Made by a program: the position numbers and the translations under genes
Source of the DNA: Pseudomonadota bacterium
GTDB lineage: Bacteria > Pseudomonadota > Alphaproteobacteria > Rhizobiales > Beijerinckiaceae
Direction: 5' to 3'
Assembly (NCBI GenBank): GCA_023423995.1
Contig: JAFAEL010000168.1
Location: forward strand, 1 to 37,006
Length of the DNA stretch: 37,006 nucleotides
Notes under the pieces: generated by a model
The model's input: only the letters and a program-made list of their open reading frames with translations
Database searches by the model: none
What the model was told of the DNA's origin: nothing
Shown: positions 8,361-17,021 of the stretch, piece after piece
How the letters are laid out: every line of letters starts with the position of its first letter
How positions within the stretch are numbered: the first letter of the stretch is position 1

Positions 8361-9767
8361 TCAGGGTATCTCGTAGAGGGCGACCTCGGCGGCCACGCCC
8401 CTGAGGGCTGCCCGGAGGGGCGTCGGCTCGATCCCGCTCTCAGCCAGGATCTGCCGGGTCTCGCTGTTCTCGACCACGCGGTCGGTGGCGAAGATCGCCC
8501 GCGACAAGGCGAGGTTCTGCACCCGCGAGGCGATGTTCACGGTCTGCCCGAAGAAGTCCTGGCGGTCGTTCAGGCTCACCGCGAGGCAGGGTCCCTCGTG
8601 CATGCCGATCTTCAGGAGAAGATCCTCGCTGCCGCGCTCCCGGTTAAGCGCTGCCATGGCGTCGCGCATGCGGAGCGCCGCCGCGACCGCGCGATCGGGC
8701 GTCGGGAAGGTCGCCATCACGGCGTCTCCGATCGTCTTCACGACGGCCCCAGCCTCCTCCCCGACGATGTCGTGCAGCACCGCGAAATGGCTTCGGACGA
8801 TGTCGTAAGCGGCAAGGTCCCCGACCCGTTCGTACAACTCGGTCGAGCCCTTCAGGTCCGTGAACAGGAAGGTCAGGCTGGTAATCTTTAGCCGCTGGTC
8901 CACGTCCAGCGTGTCGGTACGGTGGATGTCCCGGAACGTCTGGTTCGCCAGGAGGCGCTTCGCCGTCAGGAACGGGCGGCGCCGGCCGAGCAGATCGTGC
9001 AACCCCTTGCCGGCTACCCAGACGCCGGGGAGGGCCCGGGAGGGCGAGCGGTTCTCGATGGAAAGTCGCAAGGGGCCGGGCCGCAGCGTGATCGGCTCCG
9101 TGTGGCCCGCGACGTCGTCGATCACGAAGGTCACCTGCTGACGCTCGCGCGTCGGCTCACCCTTCACGTCCAGGAACTGCGTCGAATGAGTCACCGGATC
9201 GAAGACGATCACGAATTCGGACGGCAGTTGCAGGGACAGCAGCGCCCGATCGCCGGGTGGCAGCTCGACATGTTCGAGGACGATGTCGTCGATCAGGTCC
9301 GTGAAGTCGGGCGGCAGGTCGACCCCCGAGCTCCAGAAGAGCTGGCGGCAATATTCCCCCATCGAGAGACTTTCAGGATCGTGCGCCGCGATCCTCCGCA
9401 GGCGCGGGCTGACCGTGAAGGTCACCTCGACCATCTCGTCCAGCGTCGGCTCGTAGCCGGCGGCGCACAGCTCGCAATGGTAGGCTTCGCTCCTCACCAT
9501 CTTCAGCGTAGCGCTGGCCTGCATGACGCCGCCGCACCCTGGACAGAGCACGTTCCAGGAGAGGTCGAACAAGCCGAGGCGCGCCGCATGGAGCAGCGCA
9601 CTGATCGCCTCATCCTCGCCAAGGCCCTTGTGCCGGGCCAGATGAAGAGGGTTGATCCGACTGAGCTCGTGGTCCGCGCCGGAGCGCACGAGCTCCTCGA
9701 TGACGGCGGCGGCATCCTGAGCCGTCGCTTGTCTCAGGGCCAGGAACCCTGCATCAGCCTCGCTCAT
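8361..9767 (-). CDS. Adenylate/guanylate cyclase with N-terminal DUF5939 and zinc-ribbon
   Basis: A 468-residue class III nucleotide cyclase. The cyclase domain starts near residue 290 (TFLFTDLKGSTELYERVG): the first metal Asp is in FTD, the second in KTIGDAVMATF, and the transition-state Asn and Arg in GQTVNIASRV are kept, so it should make a cyclic nucleotide. The N-terminal region matches the DUF5939 type seen fused to cyclases in proteobacteria. It contains two Cys pairs, Cys75/Cys78 and Cys98/Cys101, likely a zinc ribbon. No membrane segment is visible, so it should be soluble. What the N-terminal half senses is unknown. The ATG at 9767 gives MSEADAGFLA. It is followed by the convergent glgP gene 9 bp away. 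Confidence 0.92.
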   Translation of the reverse strand: MSEADAGFLALRQATAQDAAAVIEELVRSGADHELSRINPLHLARHKGLGEDEAISALLHAARLGLFDLSWNVLCPGCGGVMQASATLKMVRSEAYHCELCAAGYEPTLDEMVEVTFTVSPRLRRIAAHDPESLSMGEYCRQLFWSSGVDLPPDFTDLIDDIVLEHVELPPGDRALLSLQLPSEFVIVFDPVTHSTQFLDVKGEPTRERQQVTFVIDDVAGHTEPITLRPGPLRLSIENRSPSRALPGVWVAGKGLHDLLGRRRPFLTAKRLLANQTFRDIHRTDTLDVDQRLKITSLTFLFTDLKGSTELYERVGDLAAYDIVRSHFAVLHDIVGEEAGAVVKTIGDAVMATFPTPDRAVAAALRMRDAMAALNRERGSEDLLLKIGMHEGPCLAVSLNDRQDFFGQTVNIASRVQNLALSRAIFATDRVVENSETRQILAESGIEPTPLRAALRGVAAEVALYEIP

Positions 9768-9823
9768 GCCGGAAGGCTACTCCGATCGACCCGGCAGCAC
9801 CAGAGACTGCCCGGCGAACCGGT

Positions 9824-10645
9824 TCAGCCCCGGAGGAAGGCCAGCAGATCCGCGTTGAGCCGGTCCTGATGCGTCTGGGCGAGGCCGTGCGGCGCACCCT
9901 CGTAGATCTTCAGCGTGGCGCCTTTCACGATCTTGGAGGACATCAAGGCCGAGGCGCCGATCGGAACGATCTGGTCGTCGTCGCCGTGGACGATCAGGGT
10001 CGGCACGTCGATGCGCTTCAAGTCCTGGGTATAGTCGACTTCCGAGAACTCGCGGACGCAGTCGTACTGGCCCTTGTGGCCGCCCATCATGCCCTGCAGC
10101 CAGAACGAGTCGCGAATGCCTTCCGAAAGCTTCGCGCCATCCCGGTTGTAGCCGTAGAAGGGCATCGCAAGGTCCTTGTAGAACTGGGCTCGATTGTCGG
10201 CGAGACCCCTGCGGATCCCATCGAAGACCTCGATCGGCAGGCCGCCCGGATTGTTTTCGGTCTTCAGCATGAGGGGCGGCACCGCCCCGATCAGTACGAC
10301 CTTGGCAACACGGCTCGTGCCATGCCGGCCGATATAGTGCGCGACCTCGCCTCCCCCAGTGGAATGTCCGACCAGGACGGCACCGGTGATGTCGAGCTTG
10401 TCGAGCAGCTCGTCGAGATCGTCCGCGTATTGGTCCATGTTGTTGCCGTCCCAGGTCTGGGACGAGCGGCCATGCGAGCGGCGGTCATGCGCGACGACGC
10501 GGAAGCCGTTCTGGCCGAGGAACAGCATCTGCGCGTCCCACGCATCGGCCGAAAGCGGCCAGCCGTGGCAGAAGACGACCGCCTGCCCCGAGCCCTGGTC
10601 CTTGTAGAAGATGCCTGTGCCGTCGCGGGTGGTGATCGTGCTCAC
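9824..10645 (-). CDS. Alpha/beta hydrolase, cofactor-free haloperoxidase type
   Basis: A 273-residue alpha/beta hydrolase of the group annotated as non-haem chloroperoxidases and aryl esterases. The nucleophile Ser95 is in GHSTGG, the acid is one of Asp222-224 in HGDDDQIVP, and the catalytic His is His253 in APHG. The oxyanion-hole region reads CHGWP. In this family peroxidase activity is a side reaction in which a peracid is formed; true substrates are often esters. The start is GTG at 10645, preceded by GAGGAG seven bases upstream; no in-frame ATG fits better. No signal peptide. It lies 89 bp downstream of the HAD gene and 56 bp ahead of the cyclase gene's start, all on the minus strand. 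Confidence 0.92.
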   Translation of the reverse strand: MSTITTRDGTGIFYKDQGSGQAVVFCHGWPLSADAWDAQMLFLGQNGFRVVAHDRRSHGRSSQTWDGNNMDQYADDLDELLDKLDITGAVLVGHSTGGGEVAHYIGRHGTSRVAKVVLIGAVPPLMLKTENNPGGLPIEVFDGIRRGLADNRAQFYKDLAMPFYGYNRDGAKLSEGIRDSFWLQGMMGGHKGQYDCVREFSEVDYTQDLKRIDVPTLIVHGDDDQIVPIGASALMSSKIVKGATLKIYEGAPHGLAQTHQDRLNADLLAFLRG

Positions 10646-10734
10646 GTGGCTGCTCCTCAGTCGCGGCGGCGTTCTACCGTGCGGCGCAACGTCTCAACCC
10701 TGCAGGAAATCACAGGTCGGCGGACGCCCGAGCT

Positions 10735-11460
10735 TCACAGAGTTCCGCAGACCGGTCCGGACAGGAAGCCGGCGAGATCGGTAGTGACGTGGTCGATATG
10801 CGGCGCCTCGACGACCTCCTGCTCGAAGGCGTCCCGGAACGGGTCCACGGTCTTTGGCAGCACGAGGCAGGTGGTCATGCCAAGGTCATGCGGAACCAGG
10901 AGGTTCCTGGCGATGTCCTCGAACATCGCGGCCCGTGCCGGTTCCACCCCGTGCCTCTCCAGGAAGAGATCGTAGGCCCGCCGGTCGGGCTTGGGCGTGA
11001 AACCGGCGGCCTCGATATCGAAGACATCTTCGAAATGGTCGAAGATGCCCAACTTCATCGCCACGTTCTGGGCGTGCTTGCGCGAGCCGTTCGTCAGGAT
11101 GAGCTTGCGGCCGGGGAGCTTCTCGATGGCATCCCCGAGCAGCGGATTCAGCTCGATCGCCGAATGGTCGATGTCGTGAGCGAAGTCGAGGAAGTCGGCG
11201 GCATCGATGCCCTCCTCTTCCATCAGCCCCCGCAGGGTCGTGCCGTAGCGGTGGTAATAGTGCTTCTGCAGTGCGCGGGCCGAGAGCCCGTCGATCTCGA
11301 AATGCTGCATCAGGTAGAGGGTGATGCGCTCGTCGACCTGCGGCCAGACCCGCGCCTCGTGCGGATAGAGCGTGTTGTCGAGATCGAAGATCCAGGTCTC
11401 GACATGCTCGAACCCGCGGGCCTGCGCCGCGGATTTGTGGGGTAAGGACAATGCGCCCAT
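10735..11460 (-). CDS. HAD-family pyrimidine 5'-nucleotidase
   Basis: A 241-residue HAD phosphatase of the yeast Sdt1 / pyrimidine 5'-nucleotidase group, which dephosphorylates UMP/CMP or related nucleotides. Motif I is WIFDLDNTLYP with nucleophile Asp26 and acid Asp28, motif II is the Thr in LILTNGS, and motif IV is the MFEDIARNL block. The helical cap lies between motifs I and II. The ATG at 11460 gives MGALSLPHKS. No clear Shine-Dalgarno is visible before it, and a strong G/C hairpin with a T-run (11467-11490) sits just upstream, so read-through from argB may be partly blocked. In related genomes such a gene is often next to argB, which fits here. Confidence 0.9.
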   Translation of the reverse strand: MGALSLPHKSAAQARGFEHVETWIFDLDNTLYPHEARVWPQVDERITLYLMQHFEIDGLSARALQKHYYHRYGTTLRGLMEEEGIDAADFLDFAHDIDHSAIELNPLLGDAIEKLPGRKLILTNGSRKHAQNVAMKLGIFDHFEDVFDIEAAGFTPKPDRRAYDLFLERHGVEPARAAMFEDIARNLLVPHDLGMTTCLVLPKTVDPFRDAFEQEVVEAPHIDHVTTDLAGFLSGPVCGTL

Positions 11461-11466
11461 CGCGAG

Positions 11467-11490
11467 ACGAAAAGGGGGCCATACGGCCCC
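11467..11490 (-). terminator. Hairpin with T-run between argB and the HAD gene
   Basis: On the minus strand GGGGCC-GTAT-GGCCCC forms a perfect six-base-pair stem, followed by CCTTTTCG. It lies about 50 bases after the argB stop and 14 bases before the HAD start codon. It looks like a weak intrinsic terminator or an attenuator; it could also hide the start region of the HAD gene. A second stem (CCGGGG/CCCCGG, 11520-11536) lies between it and argB. Confidence 0.45.
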
Positions 11491-11541
11491 GCCAGTTTCG
11501 AAGATAGGAGCGACTGGAACCGGGGGGAAGCCCCGGCCGGA

Positions 11542-12435
11542 TCAGGCCCTGACCAGCGTTCCTGCCCCGTAATCGGTGAAGAGCTCGAGCAGGACCGCAT
11601 GCGGGACCTTTCCGTCGAGGATCACGACGGCCTCGACCCCGCGCTCGATCGCGTAGATGCAGGTCTCGATCTTCGGGATCATGCCCCCCGTGATGGTGCC
11701 GTCCGCGATGAGCCGCCGGCAATCCTCGACCGTGAGCTCGGGGATCAGGTTCTTGTCCTTGTCGAGCACGCCCGGCACGTCGGTCAGGAGCAGGAAGCGC
11801 TTTGCCCCCATGGCGCCGGCGATCGCACCAGCGAAGGTGTCTGCGTTGACGTTGTAGGTCTGGCCGTCGGCACCGGACGCGACCGGCGCGATGACCGGGA
11901 TGAGCTCCGATTTCAGCACCGCGTCCAGCACGGCGCGATCGACGCGCTCGGGCTCGCCCACGAAGCCGAGATCGAGCTCCCGCTCCTCTTTCGAGGCGGG
12001 ATCCACGGCCGTGCGCACCGCCTTGCGGGCGACGACCATGTTGCCGTCCTTGCCGCAGAGGCCGATGGCGCGCCCGCCCTCGGTCGAGATCCAGCCGACG
12101 ATCTGCTTGTTGATCGAGCCAGCCAGGACCATCTCGACCACCTCGACGGTCGCCTCGTCCGTAACCCTGAGCCCACCTTCGAAGGTCGACTTGATGCCGA
12201 GCTTGTCGAGCATGCGCCCGATCTGCGGGCCCCCGCCATGCACCACGATCGGCTTCAGGCCGGATTGCTCCAGCAGGACGATGTCCTCGGCAAAATCCTC
12301 GGCCGCGGCGGGGTCGCCCATGGCGTGGCCGCCATACTTGATGACCACCACCTGCTGGTCGTAGCGCTGCATGTGCGGCAGCGCCTGGACGAGCACCTCG
12401 GCCCGCACGGGTGCGGAGGGCAGCGTGTCGGTCAT
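11542..12435 (-). CDS. argB: Acetylglutamate kinase
   Basis: A 297-residue kinase that phosphorylates N-acetylglutamate in arginine synthesis. Family blocks are [12 protein letters not shown] near residues 30-40 (Lys33 for ATP phosphate), [31 protein letters not shown] for substrate binding, [20 protein letters not shown], and [10 protein letters not shown] near the C terminus. Length agrees with arginine-sensitive bacterial ArgB. The ATG at 12435 ([10 protein letters not shown]) was preferred over a longer frame because upstream residues lack family similarity and overlap the preceding gene. It follows the receiver-HisKA_2 kinase gene by 41 bp on the same strand; no other arginine gene is in the window. 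Confidence 0.97.
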   Translation of the reverse strand: MTDTLPSAPVRAEVLVQALPHMQRYDQQVVVIKYGGHAMGDPAAAEDFAEDIVLLEQSGLKPIVVHGGGPQIGRMLDKLGIKSTFEGGLRVTDEATVEVVEMVLAGSINKQIVGWISTEGGRAIGLCGKDGNMVVARKAVRTAVDPASKEERELDLGFVGEPERVDRAVLDAVLKSELIPVIAPVASGADGQTYNVNADTFAGAIAGAMGAKRFLLLTDVPGVLDKDKNLIPELTVEDCRRLIADGTITGGMIPKIETCIYAIERGVEAVVILDGKVPHAVLLELFTDYGAGTLVRA

Positions 12436-12476
12436 CGGAAAACTCCGGTCGGAACGTTGTGGGAGTGTGGGCGCGC

Positions 12477-13562
12477 TCAGGCCGCGTGCTGGCGCGACCT
12501 GGATTGGCCGGAAAAGCCGAAGGTCACCCGCATCCCCTTGTGGGACTCGTCCTGCCCCCATTCGGCATCGAGCTTGGTGGCCATGGCCTTGACGATCATC
12601 CGGCCGAGGCCCTTGGCTGAGCGAGGCGCCGGGGGCGTCGTATCGCGGCCCACGCCATCGTCCTCCACGATCAGCATCACCCGCCCCGTCGGCTCCTTGA
12701 GCAGCTTGACCCGGATCGGCCCCTTTCCGTCCGGATAAGCGTATTTCATCGCGTTGAGCACGAGCTCGGTGACGACGACGCCGACCGCGACGGCCTTGTC
12801 CGGATCGACCTCGACCGGCTCCGCCTCGAGCAGGAGGCGGTGCGCCTCGCCGTCTTCCGCCGAGTTGCGCAGGTCCTCGACGAGGCCTTTCAGGTACTGG
12901 TCGAGCGCGACCGACTGCACGTCGTCGGACGTGTAGAGCCGCCGGTGCACCTGGGCCACCGCCATCACGCGCCGATTTGCGCCGGCGAGCGCGGATTTGA
13001 CGTCCTCGTTCTGGCTGGCGGAGGCCTGGAGGTGCAGCAGCGCGGCGATGATCTGCAGCGAGTTTCCGACGCGGTGGTTCACCTCCCTCATCAGGAGCGC
13101 GCGCTCGGCCGCAAGCGCCTCGAAGCGGTCCCGCGCCTCGCGCACCTCCGCCTCGGCGGCCTCCTTGGCGCGGCGCAGCCCGACCGCATGAATAGCCTGC
13201 TCGATCGCGGCGGTCAGAAGCGGAAGGAACTCCTCACCGATCGTCTTCACGACATAATCGGAGGCGCCGGCCTTGAGGGCGGCAACGGCGACGCTGCTCT
13301 CCTGCGTCCCGGTCACATAGACGACGGGCGGGGGGTCGGGCAGCGCTCGGATGCGCGCCAGCGTCTCGAGCCCGTCCTGGCCCGGCATGTAGTGATCGAG
13401 CGCCACGACATCGATGCCGCCCTGCTCGATCCGACGGAGGCCGCCGTCGCCATTCTGCGCGATCTCGACCGTATAGCCGCGCCGCTCCAGCCCCTTCTGG
13501 ACGAGGCGGGCCAGACCAGGGTCGTCATCGACATACAGGACGCGGAGCGACCGGTCGGTCAT
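12477..13562 (-). CDS. Soluble receiver-HisKA_2 hybrid histidine kinase
   Basis: A 361-residue cytoplasmic protein. Residues 5-120 are a response-regulator receiver domain with acidic pocket Asp12-14, phosphoacceptor Asp56 (ALDHYMP) and conserved Lys106. A short coiled linker (130-155) leads to a HisKA_2 dimerisation domain with likely phosphoacceptor His163 in [11 protein letters not shown], then an HATPase_c domain with [12 protein letters not shown] and GVGRDTTPP. Receiver-HisKA_2 kinases of this layout, such as PakF of Sphingomonas, feed the PhyR general stress pathway; a similar role here is inference. The ATG at 13562 overlaps the stop of the preceding regulator gene by 4 bp (ATGA), so the two are translated in a coupled way. 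Confidence 0.92.
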   Translation of the reverse strand: MTDRSLRVLYVDDDPGLARLVQKGLERRGYTVEIAQNGDGGLRRIEQGGIDVVALDHYMPGQDGLETLARIRALPDPPPVVYVTGTQESSVAVAALKAGASDYVVKTIGEEFLPLLTAAIEQAIHAVGLRRAKEAAEAEVREARDRFEALAAERALLMREVNHRVGNSLQIIAALLHLQASASQNEDVKSALAGANRRVMAVAQVHRRLYTSDDVQSVALDQYLKGLVEDLRNSAEDGEAHRLLLEAEPVEVDPDKAVAVGVVVTELVLNAMKYAYPDGKGPIRVKLLKEPTGRVMLIVEDDGVGRDTTPPAPRSAKGLGRMIVKAMATKLDAEWGQDESHKGMRVTFGFSGQSRSRQHAA

Positions 13563-13996
13563 GCGGCCTCGGGCACCTGAATCACGGAGAAGAAGAGCCC
13601 AAGCTGGCGGATCGCGTTGGCGAAGCCTTCGTAGTTCACCGGCTTGGTGATGTAGACGTTGCAGCCCAGGTCATAGCAGCGCTGGATTTCGCGCTGATCG
13701 TCCGTGGTGGTGAGGATCACGACCGGCGCCCGGCGCAGATGCTCGTTGTCCTTCACGATCTTCAGGATGTCGACGCCCGTCATGTCGGGCAGGTTCAGGT
13801 CGAGCAGGATGAGGAGCGGCTTGCCGGCATTGTCGCGGCCGCTTCCATCGGGGCCGAGGAGATGAGCCAGGGCGCTGGTTCCGTTCGGAAAGGGCAGGAT
13901 TTCGTTGGTGACGCCCGCACGGCGGATGTTCTTCTCGATCAGACGGGCGTGACCCTCGTCGTCCTCGACCATGATGATGGTCACGGGCATCGTCAT
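13559..13996 (-). CDS. Single-domain response regulator (Rcp1-like)
   Basis: A 145-residue stand-alone receiver. The acidic pair is in MVEDDEGHARLIEKNI, the phosphoacceptor is Asp66 in LLDLNLPDMTG, the conserved Thr is in VILTTTDD and the Lys in YITKPVNYEGF. The long loop before Asp66 and the LNLPDMTGVDIL block are typical of the Rcp1 group, often paired with sensor kinases or phytochromes. It has no output domain, so it should act as a phosphate carrier or by protein contact. The start at 13996 (MTMPVTIIMV) overlaps the sensor kinase stop by 4 bp; an upstream in-frame start would overlap that gene more and lacks family similarity. Its end overlaps the next kinase gene by 4 bp. Confidence 0.93.
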   Translation of the reverse strand: MTMPVTIIMVEDDEGHARLIEKNIRRAGVTNEILPFPNGTSALAHLLGPDGSGRDNAGKPLLILLDLNLPDMTGVDILKIVKDNEHLRRAPVVILTTTDDQREIQRCYDLGCNVYITKPVNYEGFANAIRQLGLFFSVIQVPEAA

Positions 13997-15861
13997 GCTG
14001 CCTTCCTTTGCGTCTCGGCCGACCACCGCTTAGGCAAGACGACGGAGAAAGTCGAACCCTGGCCGGGCTTCGACGTCAAGGTGATCGTGCCCCCGAGGCG
14101 TCGGACCAGCGCGCGCACATGCGCGAGCCCGATCCCCTCACCTGGCCGGTCCTGCGTACCCGCACGACGAAACAGTTCGAAGACACGGTCTCGATCCTTG
14201 GGGTCGATGCCGCGGCCGTTATCGCGAACTTCATAGACGACATTCGGGCCTCTCACCCGCCCTGTCACCTCGATCTCGCCCGGCACGCCGGGACGGAGAT
14301 ACTTGATCGCATTCTCAACGAGATTGGAGAAGATCTGCTCGAGCGCAAGGCGGTCGCTGGCGATCGGAGGGAGGCGGGAGACCTCGATCGTGGCGTTTGC
14401 GGCCTCTGCCTGGACGGTGGCGTTCTTCCTGATCGCCTCGATCAGGGCCGTCATGTCGACGCGCTCGGGCCGGAAATCGCGGCGTCCTTCACGCGACAGC
14501 TTCAGGATCGCGTTGATGAGGCGGTCCATCTTGCTGATGGATGTCCGGATGAAACTGATCGCCTCGTCGAAATCCTCGCCGAGCTGCTTGTCGGCCTTCT
14601 GATCCGCCGGGGAGACGTCCGGGCCCCGCAACGCTTCCAGCCGCCGGAACGTATCCTCGCGGAGGGCTTCCAGCTCGGACGTGAACCCCATGATGTTCAC
14701 GAGCGGCGAGCGCAGATCGTGGCTGACGATGTAGGCGAAGCGCTGCGCCTCCTCGTTCGCCTCGCGGAGATCGGCCTCGCGCTCCTGCAGGGATTGCGAG
14801 GCATAGGCGAGGCGCGCGCCGACCTGGTTCGCCTCTGCGAGGCGGGTGTGAAGCGGTTCGACAGGCTCGCCGCGCCCGAGGGCTTCGGCCCTTTCCGACA
14901 GCTGCCGGATCGGCGCCGTGATGCGCTGGCCAAAGAGAAGGCCAAGCACGACAGAGAGGGCGACGATCACGATCCCGATAGCGGCAAAGAGCGAGAGCGA
15001 CCGCCAGAGCGGCTCGTTGAGCTCGGCGTACCGGATGCCGACCGCGGCCACGAAGCCCGTCAGCCGCGAACGTGAATAGGCTCCGAAAACCGGAATTCCG
15101 TCGGCCGTAGTACCGGCCCAGGTGCCTTCGAGCCCCACCGTGCTGTCCCGAAGATCCTGCGTGGCGAGCTTGCCGACGAAATCCTCCGGCCGAGGGGTGC
15201 GGGCCATGATGACGCCGGCGCGGTCGACGATCGAGACCGTATAGCTGGCCGGATGTTCCGCCCGCGCGATGATGTTCTGGAGGCGGCTCTGGCTCAGGCT
15301 GAAGGCAAGTACATAGGCGGGTGCGCCGCCCCGGCGGACGAGCGTCGTGATCCCGAAGACAAGTTCACTGGACACGCGGCCCTTGAAGAGATCGGTCACC
15401 ACGGCGCGGCCGGGCTCGCGAATGGCTCCCTCGATGGGCATGTTTCCGCTCGGCAGCGGCTCCCCCCAGGGTACGCGCACGTTGACGAGCTGCCGGCCGC
15501 TCAGGTCGAAGAGGACCGGGGCGATCCCTTCCTGCCGCTCCGCGAACTGCTTCGCCTGGTTGTAGAAGGCCTGGAAGTCTCCACTCTGCAGGTTTGTGGA
15601 AAGCGCCAGGACGTCCAGCGACGCAGCCAGGCCCGCGATCTCCTGGTCGAGGGCGACGGCTACGTTGCGCGCCACATCGCCTGCCTCGTCCTCCAGGCGG
15701 GTCCGCTCGTTTGCGGCGATCTGCCACAAGAGGAAGCCGACGAAAACCAGGATCGGGGCGGCGAGGACGGCCGTGAAGATACCGAGATGCCCGCGCACCG
15801 AAATCGCGCGGATCGGTGCGGGCTCAGGCGCCGCGTCGGATGGATCGAGCGTATCTGGCAT
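13993..15861 (-). CDS. Membrane sensor histidine kinase (dCache-like, HAMP, HisKA)
   Basis: A 622-residue sensor kinase. It has a first membrane segment at about residues 28-50, a periplasmic sensing region of about 235 residues (50-288) of dCache/PAS-like style, a second segment at about 289-311, a HAMP linker (312-360, ITAPIRQLSERAEALGRGE), and a coiled stretch to the HisKA domain with His381 in YIVSHDLRSPLVN. The HATPase_c domain has N box NLVENAIKYL, G1 DNGRGID and G2 GEGIGLAHV. The ligand is unknown. The ATG at 15861 gives MPDTLDPSDA. It is first in a three-gene run joined by two ATGA overlaps, so this kinase is the likely phosphate source for the two downstream receivers. Confidence 0.93.
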   Translation of the reverse strand: MPDTLDPSDAAPEPAPIRAISVRGHLGIFTAVLAAPILVFVGFLLWQIAANERTRLEDEAGDVARNVAVALDQEIAGLAASLDVLALSTNLQSGDFQAFYNQAKQFAERQEGIAPVLFDLSGRQLVNVRVPWGEPLPSGNMPIEGAIREPGRAVVTDLFKGRVSSELVFGITTLVRRGGAPAYVLAFSLSQSRLQNIIARAEHPASYTVSIVDRAGVIMARTPRPEDFVGKLATQDLRDSTVGLEGTWAGTTADGIPVFGAYSRSRLTGFVAAVGIRYAELNEPLWRSLSLFAAIGIVIVALSVVLGLLFGQRITAPIRQLSERAEALGRGEPVEPLHTRLAEANQVGARLAYASQSLQEREADLREANEEAQRFAYIVSHDLRSPLVNIMGFTSELEALREDTFRRLEALRGPDVSPADQKADKQLGEDFDEAISFIRTSISKMDRLINAILKLSREGRRDFRPERVDMTALIEAIRKNATVQAEAANATIEVSRLPPIASDRLALEQIFSNLVENAIKYLRPGVPGEIEVTGRVRGPNVVYEVRDNGRGIDPKDRDRVFELFRRAGTQDRPGEGIGLAHVRALVRRLGGTITLTSKPGQGSTFSVVLPKRWSAETQRKAA

Positions 15862-15926
15862 GGGGCGAGTGGCTGGCCGGGCGGGCGGTGCTGCAGTCGG
15901 ACGCCGAGGCGTCCTTCACAAGCGGA

Positions 15927-16217
15927 TCAAGGCCTGTGTTCGAGCCGACCCCAGGCCGGTTGCCACAATCCGCTCTTATCGATCACGACCACCTCCCGAC
16001 TGAGTTCGTTGGCGAGGTGGCATCCGACCGCGAGGGCCTGATGGGCTCCGAGGGACCCGTCACGGCCGAAGCTGAGCGGAGGAACGTCGCTTCCAGGCGC
16101 CAGTGTGGGACCCTCCACCTCGCCGACAGCATCCTTCCCGTCTCGTCGGATCGTCACGGTAACGGCGTCGGGGTCGGGGTCCTCGACTTGGGCGAAGCTG
16201 TTGGCGGGGGTAGCCAT
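15927..16217 (-). CDS. Small hypothetical protein, 96 residues
   Basis: I do not recognise a named family. The protein is MATPANSFAQ...EHRP. Its first half is acidic, and the second half has a compact hydrophobic region (LGAHQALAVGCHLANELSREVVVID, in part) that looks like a helix followed by a strand, then GLWQPAWGRL. Composition is protein-like, unlike the arginine-rich antisense frames. The start ATG at 16217 is eight bases after the stop of the upstream small gene, and an AGG directly precedes it. It ends 65 bp before the sensor kinase gene, on the same strand, so it may be part of the same transcript. No signal peptide or membrane segment is seen. Confidence 0.6.
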   Translation of the reverse strand: MATPANSFAQVEDPDPDAVTVTIRRDGKDAVGEVEGPTLAPGSDVPPLSFGRDGSLGAHQALAVGCHLANELSREVVVIDKSGLWQPAWGRLEHRP

Positions 16218-16225
16218 CCTGCCCG

Positions 16226-16420
16226 TCAGCCCGCGGGTGCGAGTTCGGTCTCCGCGACGGCCCGCTCCTGCCCGTTCGGGCTCTTGATGCGGTAGTGGTA
16301 ATCACCGTTCGGGGTCGCCGGCAGCTGGCGAACCACCTCGTAGACCCCGTCGCCCGAACGGTCGAGGAACCGTGTCCTGACCTTCACGCGCTGCCCCACG
16401 ATGAAGCGATGCTCCGCCAT
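16226..16420 (-). CDS. Small hypothetical protein, KOW/SH3-like, 64 residues
   Basis: MAEHRFIVGQRVKVRT begins a short protein predicted to be all beta: alternating strands FIVGQRVKVRTRFL, GVYEVVRQLP, YHYRIKSPNG and ERAVAETEL resemble a small SH3/KOW-like barrel. Such short proteins are frequent and uncharacterised in Hyphomicrobiales. The ATG at 16420 has a good Shine-Dalgarno (AAGGAG, 7 bases upstream) and is preferred over a much longer upstream frame of random composition. A sigma-70-like promoter candidate lies at 16563-16592. The gene is followed eight bases later by the 96-residue gene. Function unknown. Confidence 0.75.
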   Translation of the reverse strand: MAEHRFIVGQRVKVRTRFLDRSGDGVYEVVRQLPATPNGDYHYRIKSPNGQERAVAETELAPAG

Positions 16421-16562
16421 ATCGGTACTCCTTGCTGCACAAGGCCGAGCGCGTCGCCGGGCTGGCGCCTCAAGGGCCTTCTCGGACGGCAACCAATAGT
16501 CGAGAGGGCGCCGTAAGGCGCGCAAGATGGCGGGTCGGCGCAGATCGGCCGATGTCCCCACC

Positions 16563-16592
16563 TTTATATTGCTGAGCTTGGGGAAAGGGCAA
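16563..16592 (-). promoter_or_regulatory. Candidate housekeeping promoter for the small genes
   Basis: On the minus strand TTGCCC is followed after 18 bases by TATAAA, in an A/T-richer patch that stands out in this GC-rich window. It would give a leader of about 135 bases before the 64-residue gene. Hexamers were compared by eye to the TTGACA/TATAAT consensus. Confidence 0.35.
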
Positions 16593-16595
16593 GTT

Positions 16596-16997
16596 TTACG
16601 CGGGCTTTCGTCCGACGATAACGGCCGCGGCCGCGACGAGCGCCCAGCCGGCGATGAGCAGGATGCCGCCCGCCGGCGCCGCCATAGGGAACAGCGCCGC
16701 GCCCTGGAATGCGCGGGAGGCGAGATCTCCCGAGAAGAGCGCGAGCCCAATCGCAAGAAGGCTCCCGGCCGCGAGAGCCGTCGGACGATGGACGAGGTAT
16801 GTCGCGATCGCCGCCGCAAGCCCGATCAGCGCTGGCGCGTGCGCCAGAAGGAAGCGGGCCGACACATCCAGCGTGCCGCCGCCGCCCGTGACGTGGGAGG
16901 CCGCGGCGGAGAGCGCGACGCCAAGGCAACCGGCGATTGCGCCGAGTGCCACCAAGACGCGTTCGGGCCAACCCCTCGCAGAACCCAACCCCGGCAT
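16596..16997 (-). CDS. DUF423-family small membrane protein
   Basis: A 133-residue integral membrane protein with four predicted segments: about residues 13-34 (ERVLVALGAIAGCLGVALSA), 47-66, 72-88 and 104-127. The early small-residue-rich segment (GAIAGCLGVALSAAASH) and the FSGDL and P-x-GG patches in the later helices fit the DUF423 (YgdD) family, whose function is unknown. The ATG at 16997 gives MPGLGSARGW. It begins 24 bp after ureC on the same strand, so it is probably the last gene of that transcript; no link to urea is known. The downstream gap to the small gene holds the promoter candidate at 16563-16592. Confidence 0.85.
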   Translation of the reverse strand: MPGLGSARGWPERVLVALGAIAGCLGVALSAAASHVTGGGGTLDVSARFLLAHAPALIGLAAAIATYLVHRPTALAAGSLLAIGLALFSGDLASRAFQGAALFPMAAPAGGILLIAGWALVAAAAVIVGRKPA

Positions 16998-17021
16998 CGC
17001 CGCCTCGAAATCTCCGGCGCC

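Noticed and set aside
12436..12561. A longer argB start
   Set aside because: The extra residues are not seen in ArgB proteins and would overlap the upstream kinase gene.
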